Position numbers and translations under genes: made by a program
From: SP5GCR1 sp965199685
Lineage (GTDB): Bacteria > Pseudomonadota > Gammaproteobacteria > Poriferisulfidales > Oxydemutatoraceae
Direction: 5' to 3'
Length of the DNA stretch: 64,000 nt
NCBI GenBank assembly: GCA_965199685.1
Contig: OZ241323.1
Coordinates: 2,294,001 to 2,358,000 of the forward strand
The notes under the pieces: generated by a model
What the model was told of the DNA's origin: nothing
Database searches by the model: none
What the model saw: only the letters and a program-made list of their open reading frames with translations
Shown here: positions 17,308 through 25,472 of the stretch, one piece after another
Numbering within the stretch: the stretch's first letter is position 1
Layout of the letters: every line of letters begins with the position of its first letter

Positions 17308-17760
17308 TTATGTTCTACTCTGAATTGATTTGTTTATCGCACTTGCCAGTTTAACCTTTTCACGGTCATCCAAAAATGCGCCGATTTCAACTTTTGATCT
17401 GTTTCCTTCCAGCCATAGCTGCCGTCTTTGTGTTATCGCTTGCGGCGAAAGAACTGTTGCGCGCGTCCATGCTTTAGGAAACCTACAACTTGATTGTTTA
17501 CAGTGTTGTTGCTGAACATCAAGTGAAACCTCTTTGTCGGATATGGTTATCGTCTCAACGCGAGAGAGCCTGTTTATGCACCAATATAATGCGAGTCCCA
17601 AAGCCAACATTTCAATGCCAGCGAAGGGAATAATTACCCATAATCCTTGCCAAGCAAAAGCCAATGCAATCGTAAAAGAAACGCAAAGCATCGTTAAGAA
17701 AAATATTTGGTTACCGCGCTTTGATAAAGATTGGTTTTGATAAATAGTAAATCTAGCCAC
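17308..17760 (-). CDS. DUF2244 family membrane protein
   Basis: Protein of 150 residues with two adjacent N-terminal membrane helices (about 18-36 and 40-62), followed by a small cytoplasmic domain containing VETITISDKEVSL and the C-terminal RSKVEIGAFLDDREK segment. This matches the DUF2244 family, often found directly upstream of coxB. The start codon is GTG. It is the first gene of the leftward cox operon, and an extended -10 box lies about 30 bp upstream. Its function is not established. Confidence 0.8.
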   Translation of the reverse strand: MARFTIYQNQSLSKRGNQIFFLTMLCVSFTIALAFAWQGLWVIIPFAGIEMLALGLALYWCINRLSRVETITISDKEVSLDVQQQHCKQSSCRFPKAWTRATVLSPQAITQRRQLWLEGNRSKVEIGAFLDDREKVKLASAINKSIQSRT

Positions 17761-18066
17761 TGAGTTCTCTATTCTCTAAATAAAATCGCGATTATAACAC
17801 GCACACCGTTTTTTTCGGCATCGCTTTGCTCAAGGAGATACAATAGCATAACCTCTATAATCTCTAGATGTAGCAGCCCAGTCTTACCTCTCAAACTAAA
17901 TGCCGTGCCATTAAGTATTCTGATACAGGTTTGTACTTTGACCTGATAATATGGTAATGCTTTTGATATGAACTAAAAGGTCTGTCATTCTTGTACATTT
18001 TTGTATCTAATTTCGTTTATTTATCTCTATTTGTTCTTAATTGCTTCTAATTTCTCTAAATATCGT
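17761..18066 (-). promoter_or_regulatory. Intergenic region with putative cox operon promoter
   Basis: This 306-bp AT-rich gap lies between DUF2244 and the end of dprA. On the minus strand an extended -10 TGTTATAAT (TATAAT at 17791-17796) sits 31 bp before the GTG start; no good -35 box is visible. The rest of the gap shows no gene or strong hairpin. Confidence 0.45.
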
Positions 18067-19173
18067 TTATTTTATTCTCGTATAAATTCCATTGTCTTCT
18101 CCCACATAGTTTTCTAATTCCAGTGTGAGCAGTGCAACGGAAACAGTCTGCACGGACAGCCGGCATCGCGTAGCAAGTGTATCTACATCAACAGGATCAT
18201 AACCCATCGCTTCTAAGATATCTTTGTTGGTATCGCTTAATTTTGATTTGTCGTAATCATCCTTTGAGATTACACTCTGCTCTTTTGTCTGCACATGCTG
18301 TTCAAGTTGTAGTTGTAATTCTAGTAGTATTTCATTAGTCTTTTGTACTAGTTTGGCACCCTGTTGAATCAAGTGATGGCAGCCTTGCGCCTTTGGGTTA
18401 TGAATAGAGCCTGGCACAGCAAAAACATCCTTGCCTTGCTCTGCTGCCAACCTTGCGGTAATCAGGGCTCCGCTTTTCATGCTCGCTTCTATGACAACAA
18501 CCCCCAAAGATAATCCACTGATCAAGCGGTTGCGGCGAGGAAAATTAGCGCGCACCGGCGTTGTCCCAACAGGAAACTCCGATACCAATACACCTTGCTC
18601 GGCAATACGCTCAGCCAAGTGCTTATTCTTTGCCGGGTAAATTTTGTCAGGTCCGGTAGCAATAACCGCAACAGTTGTGCTTCCACTTGCTAATGCGGTC
18701 TCGTGCGCAATAGTATCAATGCCTAAAGCCATCCCACTGTTGATCAAAAGGCCTGCCTTTGCAAGATTTTGTGCAAACTCTTTGGCATTAGCTTGCCCAC
18801 CTGATGTCGGTTGGCGAGAACCAACAACGGCAATTTGAGGTTCTTTTAGTAACTCCTCGTTCCCTTTAATGTAAAGTAGTGGGGGAGCATCCTTTAATTC
18901 TCTAATTCCCTCAGGATATTGCTGACAGTGGAATGTTCGGATTGTGTGGTGTGGCTTTTCCATCCATTTGAGGTTGGGGCTTATTTTATTGGGCGGCGGG
19001 TTCTTCAAAAAATGGATGGTTTTTTCATCAAGTCCTGCTTTTTTTAGTTCGTTCTCTTGTGCTTTAATGATGTATTCGGGTCGACCTATTTGGCTAAGAA
19101 TATTATGGAACTTTATGACCCCTATTCCGGGTGCCTGACTAACGACAAGCCATGCTTCTATCTCTACATTCAT
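18067..19173 (-). CDS. dprA: DNA processing protein DprA
   Basis: DprA/Smf protein, 368 residues, which loads RecA on incoming single-stranded DNA during natural transformation. The central Rossmann-like domain has AVVGSRQPTSGGQ, LINSGMALGIDTIAH, RNRLISGLSLGVVVIEA and SGALITARLAAEQGKDVFAVPGS (in part). The N-terminus resembles the SAM-like helical domain, and the C-terminal 60 residues (DTLATRCRLSVQTVSVALLTLE) form the usual winged helix. It lies just beyond dnaN and two parS sites, where many gammaproteobacteria have recF. The gap to dnaN is 135 bp. Confidence 0.95.
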   Translation of the reverse strand: MNVEIEAWLVVSQAPGIGVIKFHNILSQIGRPEYIIKAQENELKKAGLDEKTIHFLKNPPPNKISPNLKWMEKPHHTIRTFHCQQYPEGIRELKDAPPLLYIKGNEELLKEPQIAVVGSRQPTSGGQANAKEFAQNLAKAGLLINSGMALGIDTIAHETALASGSTTVAVIATGPDKIYPAKNKHLAERIAEQGVLVSEFPVGTTPVRANFPRRNRLISGLSLGVVVIEASMKSGALITARLAAEQGKDVFAVPGSIHNPKAQGCHHLIQQGAKLVQKTNEILLELQLQLEQHVQTKEQSVISKDDYDKSKLSDTNKDILEAMGYDPVDVDTLATRCRLSVQTVSVALLTLELENYVGEDNGIYTRIK

Positions 19174-19206
19174 TCGTTTGACAGAAATTTATTCAAAAGG
19201 GTAGGT

Positions 19207-19222
19207 TGTTTCACATGAAACA
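19207..19222. promoter_or_regulatory. parS centromere-like site 1
   Basis: TGTTTCACATGAAACA differs at one base from the 16-bp ParB-binding consensus TGTTTCACGTGAAACA. It is 52 bp centre to centre from the second site and adjacent to dnaN, as expected for origin-proximal parS. ParB binding is inferred. Confidence 0.85.
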
Positions 19223-19258
19223 CACGAGTGTTGTAGTGATTTATCGGCAAAGGCTGAT

Positions 19259-19274
19259 TGTTTCCCGTGAAACA
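19259..19274. promoter_or_regulatory. parS centromere-like site 2
   Basis: TGTTTCCCGTGAAACA also differs at one base from the parS consensus, at a different position from site 1. The pair lies 35-100 bp past the dnaN stop codon. No parA/parB genes are in the window. Confidence 0.85.
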
Positions 19275-19308
19275 ATGCGGCTTTTAGCTTACTCTTTTCC
19301 TATTTGGT

Positions 19309-20418
19309 TTATAGGCGAAGCGGCATAACAATATACTCGTCCGATCCCGACCCTTCACCAATAATTCTTGTCCCACTACTGGCATCTCGCATTTGTAAGC
19401 GAATCTTCTCTGTATCCAGTGTTTTCATAACATCTTGCAAGTATCGTGAGTTGAAGCTAATCTCAAAATCATCTCCAGTATGATCGATGCTTTGCTTTAT
19501 GTTTGCTTCTTCTCCGTCCATATTGCTACTTTTAACCAATAGTTCTTCATTAGAAAAAGCAAGGCTTACGTGTGCACCTTCATCCAATAATGAAGACGCA
19601 GATATTGCCGAAGCACGTTGTAGTGTAGTCAAAAATTGTTGGCGATCTAAAACGATTTCTACCAAGAATTCTTTTGGTATTACTTTTTTATAATCGGGAA
19701 ATTGTCCATTTAGCCCCTTTGCAGAAATTTGAATGTTTTGAAGAGACACAACAATCCTCTGCCCACTGATGCTGACCTCGGCAATATCCTTGGTATCCGA
19801 TAAGAGTCTCTTAATCTCCGAAACAATCTCTCGCGGCAGGATTCCCTCTGTTTTAACTTTGCTCGATACCTCCAGAGAACTCAAAGCAAGCCTGTGACTA
19901 TCAGTTGCAACAGCGCATAGCTCGCTATCATCCAGAGAAAAAAACAATCCGTTTAAGTAATGTCTTGGATCTTGAGAAGCCATACAAAAATCAGTTTTTT
20001 CTAGTAGATATTTTAAGTCCCGCTCTGGTATTTTAATAACATCCTTTTCATCCGGCTCATCCATCAATGGAAACTCTTCGGCTGATAGGCTTTTTAATTG
20101 ATACTTTCCTCCTTCACATGAAACTGTAACAGAATCACCGTCAAAAAGCAGAGAAATGTTACTATCTTCTGGAAAGTTCCTAGATATTTCAAATATTTTG
20201 GAAACAGATATAAGTTTCTCTTCGGGTTTTTCTATAGAAAGTTCTTCAGAAAAGCATCGTATCTGTGCTTCGGGGCCTTGTGTGAAAAAAGAGCATCCTT
20301 TGTCGGAAGGGGAAATCAAAACCATACTTTGTGTTGGAAAGGTCGGACGAGAAGGGACGACTCCTTTAACAGAGGAAAGTATAGATAAAAGGTTTTTATT
20401 TTGTAAAGTTATTTTCAT
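19309..20418 (-). CDS. dnaN: DNA polymerase III beta subunit (sliding clamp)
   Basis: Beta clamp of 369 residues, the standard length, with three similar domains. Recognisable segments are MKITLQNKNLLSILSSVKGVV at the N-terminus (in part), LKYLLEKTDFCMASQDPRHYLNGLFF, VATDSHRLALS and the C-terminal GSGSDEYIVMPLRL, which ends in the clamp's usual MPxRL/MPMRL motif. It forms the dimeric ring tethering the polymerase and also binds mismatch-repair and Hda-type proteins. It lies downstream of dnaA in the conserved dnaA-dnaN order, with a 191-bp AT-rich gap. Confidence 0.97.
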   Translation of the reverse strand: MKITLQNKNLLSILSSVKGVVPSRPTFPTQSMVLISPSDKGCSFFTQGPEAQIRCFSEELSIEKPEEKLISVSKIFEISRNFPEDSNISLLFDGDSVTVSCEGGKYQLKSLSAEEFPLMDEPDEKDVIKIPERDLKYLLEKTDFCMASQDPRHYLNGLFFSLDDSELCAVATDSHRLALSSLEVSSKVKTEGILPREIVSEIKRLLSDTKDIAEVSISGQRIVVSLQNIQISAKGLNGQFPDYKKVIPKEFLVEIVLDRQQFLTTLQRASAISASSLLDEGAHVSLAFSNEELLVKSSNMDGEEANIKQSIDHTGDDFEISFNSRYLQDVMKTLDTEKIRLQMRDASSGTRIIGEGSGSDEYIVMPLRL

Positions 20419-20609
20419 GCTATTAATAATATTTGTTAATCTATATTGTAGTTGTAGGTTCTCTTTGTTTTTGTGGATATCTCCAAAATTTGTTATATCT
20501 ATTTATTTTTGTCCAAAGTTATCCTGTTAATTATCACTTATTTTGTTTGTTATTCAATAGTTTGTATTTAGATATCCCCAGCATACTCACTGCTTATTAT
20601 CTGTTTCAT
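20419..20609. other. AT-rich dnaA-dnaN gap with DnaA-box-like sites (oriC candidate)
   Basis: Sites near the DnaA box TTATCCACA: TGTGGATAT at 20472-20480 (reverse orientation, one mismatch), TTATCCTGT at 20519-20527, ATATCCCCA at 20572-20580 and TTATCTGTT at 20597-20605. The clustering between dnaA and dnaN suits an origin element or dnaA autoregulation. Function is inferred. Confidence 0.5.
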
Positions 20610-21890
20610 TCAGTAGTTCAAAATCCTCAGTAACGCCTTATAGGCTTCGCTTATGTTCGGATCACTTTCTTTTAACTTTTTGATTGTTTTGCAGGCATGA
20701 AGTACTGTCGTGTGGTCTCGCCTTCCAAAAGCTTTTCCAATTTCGGGAAGGCTTCGGTTTGTAAGTTCTTTGGAGAGTAGCATAGCCATTTGTCTAGGTC
20801 TAACAACGGAACGAGTACGGCGATTTGATAACAAATCGTTCTGCTGTATATTGTAGTACTCTGATGTAGCCTTTTGAATGTTTTCTATCGTGAGCTGGCG
20901 ATTGTTGGCAGCAATTAGGTCTTTCAATATCTCTTTCACATAAGGTACTGTTACTGGTTTTTTGGTAATTCCAACGGTTACTTGTATCCGTTTTAATGCC
21001 CCTTCAAGTTCTCGAATGTTGGATGGTATTTGTTGTGCAATAAAGAACGAAACCTCTTCGGAGAGTCCCAAGTTGTAGAGTTTGGATTTACTTAAAATGA
21101 TAGCAGCGCGGGTTTCGAGTTCAGGTGGGTCTATTATTTGGGTTAAGCCGGAGCTAAAACGTGACTTAAGGCGATCTTCCAGCCGGTCTATTTCTTTAGG
21201 ATAACGATCACAAGTCATTACGATTTGGCTTTTGCTACCGAACAGGTGATTGAAGGTGTGAAAAAACTCTTCTTGGCTTTGCTCTTTGCCGGCAAAGAAT
21301 TGAACATCGTCAATTAGTAGCACATCAAGACCTCTATAATAACGACTAAATTTATTCATGTTTCCGGAGCGTAAGGCATCAACCATGTCTGATACAAACT
21401 GTTCTGAGTGTAAATAGCGAACGCGTTTTTCCGGAAATTTTTGGCTAATCGTATTCCCAATTGCATGAAGTAAATGTGTTTTGCCCAGCCCAACGCTACT
21501 GTATATGAGAAACGGATTGTACGAGACACCCGGCTGAGCTGCAACTTGTTCTGCTGCTGCGCGTGCCAACCGGTTTGATTTTCCTTCTATGAAATTATCG
21601 AAAATCTGATCCTTGTTTATGAAACTAACTAATTGATTTTTCAATCTTTCTTTGTGTTCTAAACTCACTTCGGGCGGTGGATTATTGCGGCTTTGTGCAA
21701 GGGTAAAAAGGACTTGGCGGATATGCTCTAAATAAACTGTGCTAACTTTTTCGTGGAGCAGTCTATTGGGAGCAGAGAGTTTTATTTGGTTTTTTGTTAT
21801 CTCTACAGCTAACGGCCGTATCCATCTGTTGATATCTTCTTCCGGAAGAAGGTGTTCTAGTTCTTTGATGCAAGCGTGCCAGAGTTTCAT
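20610..21890 (-). CDS. dnaA: Chromosomal replication initiator DnaA
   Basis: AAA+ initiator protein, 426 residues, somewhat short because the linker domain II is brief. Domain I begins LWHACIKELEHLLPEEDINRWI. Walker A is VGLGKTHLLHAIG near residue 135, and Walker B and sensor sequences include VLLIDDVQFFAGKEQSQEEFFHTFN (in part). Domain IV carries the DNA-binding helix-turn-helix and the signature GKAFGRRDHTTVLHACKTI. It binds DnaA boxes and melts the origin. It is flanked by AT-rich DNA with box-like sites on both sides. Confidence 0.97.
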   Translation of the reverse strand: MKLWHACIKELEHLLPEEDINRWIRPLAVEITKNQIKLSAPNRLLHEKVSTVYLEHIRQVLFTLAQSRNNPPPEVSLEHKERLKNQLVSFINKDQIFDNFIEGKSNRLARAAAEQVAAQPGVSYNPFLIYSSVGLGKTHLLHAIGNTISQKFPEKRVRYLHSEQFVSDMVDALRSGNMNKFSRYYRGLDVLLIDDVQFFAGKEQSQEEFFHTFNHLFGSKSQIVMTCDRYPKEIDRLEDRLKSRFSSGLTQIIDPPELETRAAIILSKSKLYNLGLSEEVSFFIAQQIPSNIRELEGALKRIQVTVGITKKPVTVPYVKEILKDLIAANNRQLTIENIQKATSEYYNIQQNDLLSNRRTRSVVRPRQMAMLLSKELTNRSLPEIGKAFGRRDHTTVLHACKTIKKLKESDPNISEAYKALLRILNY

Positions 21891-22098
21891 AAAATAGGTT
21901 CCTTAAGTGTTGGTTGTAAATTTTTTTAAGCAAATTATATTAGCATAGCTTAGCCACAAAGTTATAATAATTATAGTTATTTAATAAGCCCTTAAATTTA
22001 TAGGAAAAATTTATTTATAATAGCTACTTAGATTTACCACACAAAGCTAACAAGTTAAAAAAGTGTGATAACCGAAAAATTTATTTGGATGCTAGATA
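21891..22098. other. AT-rich region upstream of dnaA (oriC/DUE candidate)
   Basis: This 208-bp region is very AT-rich, with runs such as TTATAATAATTATAG and ATTTATTTATAATAG. TTAGCCACA at 21950-21958 differs at one base from the DnaA box. It lies between divergent dnaA and the gene at 22099, where the duplex-unwinding element or the dnaA promoter would be expected. Confidence 0.5.
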
Positions 22099-23160
22099 AT
22101 GGTAGAACAAAACTTAAAAGATGATAAATATATCGTCTTCTCCATGACACAAAGTAAGGTTGGGATAGACCAGATATTCAAAACTCTAAACGTTGTTTTC
22201 ATGGAGGCCTTTGAATTGGGTAGAGTACCAGTGGTTGGTAAATTTGCGGTGCGTTCCGAATACAATTTTTATTGTAGAAGGGATGACTTTCAGTTTGAAG
22301 ATTATCTAAACTTATCCGAAGGCACGATCCGCCCGATTGATAAAGTGGATAGCATTGTAAAGGACAGTCAGAAATGGATTAGAGAGGAAGATTTTGATTT
22401 AGATTGCTATGCTGTCGACAAAGTGCTTCAAGTCAGTGATGAAGTTGTTTCAAGCGAGATGAGCGAAAGCTATGATGTAATAGTTAGAAGAGACCCAACA
22501 GCTCAGTATGCTAAAGACTATGCTAAAAAGAAACCAGCTTTTTTGCTAGATTTTCCTTATTCGGAAAAGGTAAACGGGCTTACCGACAAAGTGCTTAAAA
22601 CAATGGGCACATCTAGAGAAAACGCACTCGCCGGACAATATTATTTTTGGGACAAAGTTGGCACGATGAGATCTTGCTTTGACGAACAAACGAGAGCGCG
22701 TGGAAGCAGTATCAGCTTAAGAGACGCATATTATGCTTGTATGCAAGTGACAAGCAAGCGAGGTGTTCGCCCGAAAGAGAGACCTATGCTTCAGTTTGCA
22801 TTCTCAAACCAACAAGTAAAAACGCTGCTTAGCTATGCGATCAGTAAAGGTTCAAGGCTCTATATTATGTCTGATATACGAAACCCTAACCACTTTGATT
22901 TTTTGAAAGAAGACTATCGTGTTTATCGCTATCATGACTTTCCGGAATTAGCACAGTTAGTCTCTAGCGAGCAAGGATCGGCCGTTGATAATGTCATGCT
23001 TCATTTGGTTGAAAAGAACATCATGAGACATGCCACGGTGAAGATTATCCCACCTCGTAAAGGTATGATGATGTACCACTTAAACGAAGTTTATGACCTC
23101 TCTTTGCTAAAGAAACCGCCTAAGCTCCCAGAGGAAAAACAAGCCGCCAAGGATGGATAA
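22099..23160 (+). CDS. Uncharacterised protein, possible O-fucosyltransferase-like fold
   Basis: Protein of 353 residues, not confidently recognised. The N-terminus contains YIVFSMTQSKVGIDQIF and a stretch rich in acidic and basic residues; there is no signal peptide or membrane helix. The C-terminal part, GSRLYIMSDIRNPNHFDFLKED (in part), then FPELAQLVSSEQGSAVDNVM and ATVKIIPP, resembles the last conserved region of O-fucosyltransferase-like GT-B proteins, in which a nucleotide-sugar-binding strand is followed by a monitored loop. That assignment is tentative. The gene diverges from dnaA and overlaps folB by 8 bp, so it is probably cotranscribed with folB-folK. A link to the GDP-fucose genes elsewhere in the window is possible but unproven. 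Confidence 0.7.
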   Translation: MVEQNLKDDKYIVFSMTQSKVGIDQIFKTLNVVFMEAFELGRVPVVGKFAVRSEYNFYCRRDDFQFEDYLNLSEGTIRPIDKVDSIVKDSQKWIREEDFDLDCYAVDKVLQVSDEVVSSEMSESYDVIVRRDPTAQYAKDYAKKKPAFLLDFPYSEKVNGLTDKVLKTMGTSRENALAGQYYFWDKVGTMRSCFDEQTRARGSSISLRDAYYACMQVTSKRGVRPKERPMLQFAFSNQQVKTLLSYAISKGSRLYIMSDIRNPNHFDFLKEDYRVYRYHDFPELAQLVSSEQGSAVDNVMLHLVEKNIMRHATVKIIPPRKGMMMYHLNEVYDLSLLKKPPKLPEEKQAAKDG

Positions 23161-23506
23161 AATATTCTTAACCGGCCTTAAGGTAGAAGCGACGATAGGC
23201 ATATTTGAATGGGAACGGCAAATTCGCCAAAGCCTTTGCATTGATTTAGAAGTAGAAACCAATGCCGCCAAGGCAGCCACCCACGACCGCATAGACGAGG
23301 CTGTGGACTATAAAAGTATTGCCAAGTATATACAAGACTTTGTCTCTACATCCGAGTATCGCCTGATAGAAACCTTAAGCCATAACCTTGCCAATGAGTT
23401 GATGCAGACATTTGACATTAAATGGCTACATCTTCGTCTCAATAAGGCTGGCGCAATCCGTGGTGCCGAGGGTGTCGGTATTTCAATAGAGCGCAGCATG
23501 CAATAA
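23153..23506 (+). CDS. folB: Dihydroneopterin aldolase
   Basis: FolB, 117 residues, cleaves 7,8-dihydroneopterin to 6-hydroxymethyl-dihydropterin and glycolaldehyde in folate synthesis. Family features are IFLTGLKVEATIGIFEWER at the N-terminus, DEAVDYKSIAKYI, the glutamate in LIETLSHNLAN and the catalytic lysine in LRLNKAGAIRGAEGVGI. The ATG overlaps the preceding stop by 8 bp. Its product goes directly to FolK, encoded 8 bp downstream. Confidence 0.95.
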   Translation: MDKIFLTGLKVEATIGIFEWERQIRQSLCIDLEVETNAAKAATHDRIDEAVDYKSIAKYIQDFVSTSEYRLIETLSHNLANELMQTFDIKWLHLRLNKAGAIRGAEGVGISIERSMQ

Positions 23507-23514
23507 ACCTGACA

Positions 23515-24000
23515 ATGTCTAGAGTATTTGTTAGTGTTGGCACAAACATAAACAAAGAACACAATCTCCGCTCGTGTCTTAGTGCGCTACAGCAGATATT
23601 TAGAAATGTCATAAAGTCGTCGGTGTATCAATCCGCCGCCGTCGGTTTTGAGGGAGAAGATTTTTATAATATGGTCGTTTCTTTGGAAACCACACTGACC
23701 CCGAGCAACACCAGCCAGGTTTTTTTTGAAATAGAGAAAAAGCACGGCAGAAAACGAGGTAAAAATCAATTTGTCTCAAGAGAACTGGATTTGGATCAAT
23801 TGCTTTACGACGATTTAATCGTTGATGATAATGGGGTTCGTTTACCGCACAAGGATTTAAGCAAACATAGTTACATACTCGAACCAATGGCAGAAATTGC
23901 TGGCGATTTGGCGCATCCTAAAATAGGTCAATGTTTCTCGGAATTATTACAAAACCTTGATCATCCAGAGCCGATAACACGCGTCCCGTTTGCGTGGTGA
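23515..24000 (+). CDS. folK: 6-hydroxymethyl-7,8-dihydropterin pyrophosphokinase (HPPK)
   Basis: HPPK, 161 residues, transfers diphosphate from ATP to 6-hydroxymethyl-dihydropterin. Signature segments are VFVSVGTNINKEHNLRS, YQSAAVGFEGEDFYNMVV, KKHGRKRGKNQFVSRELDLDQ (in part) with the two Mg-binding aspartates in LDLDQLL, and LPHKDLSKHSYILEPMAEI. It is the last gene of the folate pair. Interspersed repeats and the FGE gene array begin directly after its stop, separating it from the pteridine reductase gene that often accompanies folB-folK. Confidence 0.95.
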   Translation: MSRVFVSVGTNINKEHNLRSCLSALQQIFRNVIKSSVYQSAAVGFEGEDFYNMVVSLETTLTPSNTSQVFFEIEKKHGRKRGKNQFVSRELDLDQLLYDDLIVDDNGVRLPHKDLSKHSYILEPMAEIAGDLAHPKIGQCFSELLQNLDHPEPITRVPFAW

Positions 24001-24108
24001 CTTTTTGTGTACCCACCTAATTTACGATACTGGTAGGGGAGGGCTAGCATGCCCTCCCTAAAGTACCGTCCTGCACAAACCCAACCGCTTGCGCCACTTG
24101 GTTTTGGT
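24001..24108. repeat. Interspersed palindromic repeat upstream of FGE gene 1
   Basis: GGGAGGGC (24037-24044) and GCCCTCCC (24051-24058) form a hairpin flanked by the recurrent phrases TTTACGATACTGGTA and TAAAGTACCGTCCTGCAC. The same cassette appears near 25210, 32590, 37017 and 59388, and with different stems elsewhere in the window. Confidence 0.8.
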
Positions 24109-24114
24109 TATAAT
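24109..24114 (+). promoter_or_regulatory. -10 box of FGE gene 1
   Basis: TATAAT lies 30 bp before the start codon within GGTTTTGGTTATAATGG. The same box and spacing precede the other complete FGE copies. No strong -35 is seen; TTGCGC at 24089 is 14 bp upstream. Confidence 0.5.
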
Positions 24115-24144
24115 GGACTTTGCAATTTGAATAAAAGGAGGAAA

Positions 24145-25080
24145 ATGAAAATACTTATTGCAAAACAAACTATGCGATTAAATGGTAAAAGAGTAGTGAA
24201 CGGTGTCACTGCCGCATTGTTTTTATTATTGCTATCGGCACCAACATCTGTCAGTGCATATCAGGTGGGAGAAACTTTTCGTGATTGTGCCACATGTCCA
24301 GAGATGGTCGTGTTGCCGGCAGGAAAGTTCACGATGGGTTCACCTGAAGGAGAGAAAGGAAGACTCGATTGGGAAGGGCCGCAACGCCAAGTTACTATTC
24401 CTAAACCTTTTGCAGTGAGCAAACATGAGGTGACCGTAGGGCAATATGCAGAGTTTGTTAGAGAGACAAAACACAAAACCGGAAATTGTTATTATCCGCA
24501 AGATCAATCTTGGCATGATCCGGGTTTTAAGCAAAGCAATGATCATCCAGTAGTATGTGTCAATTGGGATGATGCTTCAACCTATGCTTATTGGTTATCA
24601 GTGAAGACCGGGCATGAATACCGGTTATTGACTGAAGCAGAATGGGAATATGCGGCTCGTGCTGGCACGACCACGGCGTATCATTTTGGCAGAATGATTA
24701 TAAGTAATCAGGCCAATTACAACCGCAACAATGAAGGCACTGTAGCAGTAGGCAGTTTTCCTGCAAACGCATTTGAGCTACACGACATGCACGGCAATGT
24801 ATGGGAATGGGTGGAGGACTGCTGGCACGATGATTACACTGGTGCACCGACAAACGGGAGTGCGTGGCTTGGCGGATGTAGAAAAGGCAATGAGGATGAT
24901 TGTGACCCTGCTGCTGATTGGTGTAAAGAGCTGATAATTGGGAAAGAATTACGCGTGTTGCGCTGCGGCTCTTGGTACAATATTCCAGAGTCCCTGGGCT
25001 CCGCTAATCGCTACAGGTACTATGCGACTAATCGGTTCATCATCGTCGGGTTCCGTGTTGCCCGGACGCTTACCCCATAA
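24145..25080 (+). CDS. Secreted FGE/C-type-lectin-fold protein 1 with hypervariable C-terminus
   Basis: Protein of 311 residues from the ATG preceded by AGGAGG. A Sec signal peptide covers residues 1-38 (cleavage after SVSA), followed by FRDCATCPEMVVLPAG and the SUMF1/FGE-sulfatase domain with TMGSPEGE, SKHEVTVGQYAEFV, YRLLTEAEWEYAARAGT and MHGNVWEWVEDCW. It has no active-site cysteine pair where true formylglycine-generating enzymes have one, so a binding role is more likely than catalysis. The last segment LRCGSWYNIPESLG to GFRVARTLTP holds variable codons at 24976-25047. Except for that segment and a patch near 24690-24735, the DNA is almost identical to copy 2. This architecture matches DGR target proteins. 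First of three tandem copies. Confidence 0.9.
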   Translation: MKILIAKQTMRLNGKRVVNGVTAALFLLLLSAPTSVSAYQVGETFRDCATCPEMVVLPAGKFTMGSPEGEKGRLDWEGPQRQVTIPKPFAVSKHEVTVGQYAEFVRETKHKTGNCYYPQDQSWHDPGFKQSNDHPVVCVNWDDASTYAYWLSVKTGHEYRLLTEAEWEYAARAGTTTAYHFGRMIISNQANYNRNNEGTVAVGSFPANAFELHDMHGNVWEWVEDCWHDDYTGAPTNGSAWLGGCRKGNEDDCDPAADWCKELIIGKELRVLRCGSWYNIPESLGSANRYRYYATNRFIIVGFRVARTLTP

Positions 25081-25437
25081 ATCCTTACCTCCTTACCTCA
25101 GAGATTATGGATGACGAGGCTTTGAACTGATTAGCAATGTTGGGCTATTGAAAAAGTACTATCATCGTCCAAACGTAACCGCTTGCGCCACCAAATTTAT
25201 GAAAATGGTAGGGGAGGGCTAACATGGGGCTGTTGAAAAAGTATCTGCATTAGTACATTCCCCTCCTTTGGAGGGGTGGCAGGCGAAGCCTGACGGGGTG
25301 GTTGCAAAGGTTCTGCACAAAGTCACGCCGTTTGTGCTACCGCAACAAACGGCGGTTCTATTTTTCAACAGCCCCACATGCCCTCCCTAAAGTACCGTCC
25401 TTCACAAACCTAACCGCCTGCGCCATTTGGTTTTGGT
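25081..25437. repeat. Repeat-filled spacer between FGE genes 1 and 2
   Basis: The first 60 bp after the stop (ATCCTTACCTC then GGATGACGAGGCTTTGAA) are conserved behind several FGE copies. Then comes an interspersed hairpin cassette whose loop has been split by a 150-bp inserted element (25226-25375). No gene is present. Confidence 0.85.
25226..25375. mobile_element. 150-bp nonautonomous element (MITE-like) with 15-bp terminal inverted repeats
   Basis: Its ends GGGGCTGTTGAAAAA (25226-25240) and TTTTTCAACAGCCCC (25361-25375) are perfect inverted repeats. ACAT flanks it on both sides (25222-25225 and 25376-25379) as a probable target duplication. Removing the element restores the hairpin cassette GGGAGGGC-TAACAT-GCCCTCCC. 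Inside are CCCCTCC/GGAGGGG and GCCGTTTG/CAAACGGC hairpins. No transposase is encoded. Confidence 0.8.
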
Positions 25438-25443
25438 TATAAT
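25438..25443 (+). promoter_or_regulatory. -10 box of FGE gene 2
   Basis: TATAAT in the same GGTTTTGGTTATAATGG context as copy 1, 29 bp before the ATG. Confidence 0.5.
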
Positions 25444-25472
25444 GGTTTTTCAATTTGAATAAAAGGAGGAAA

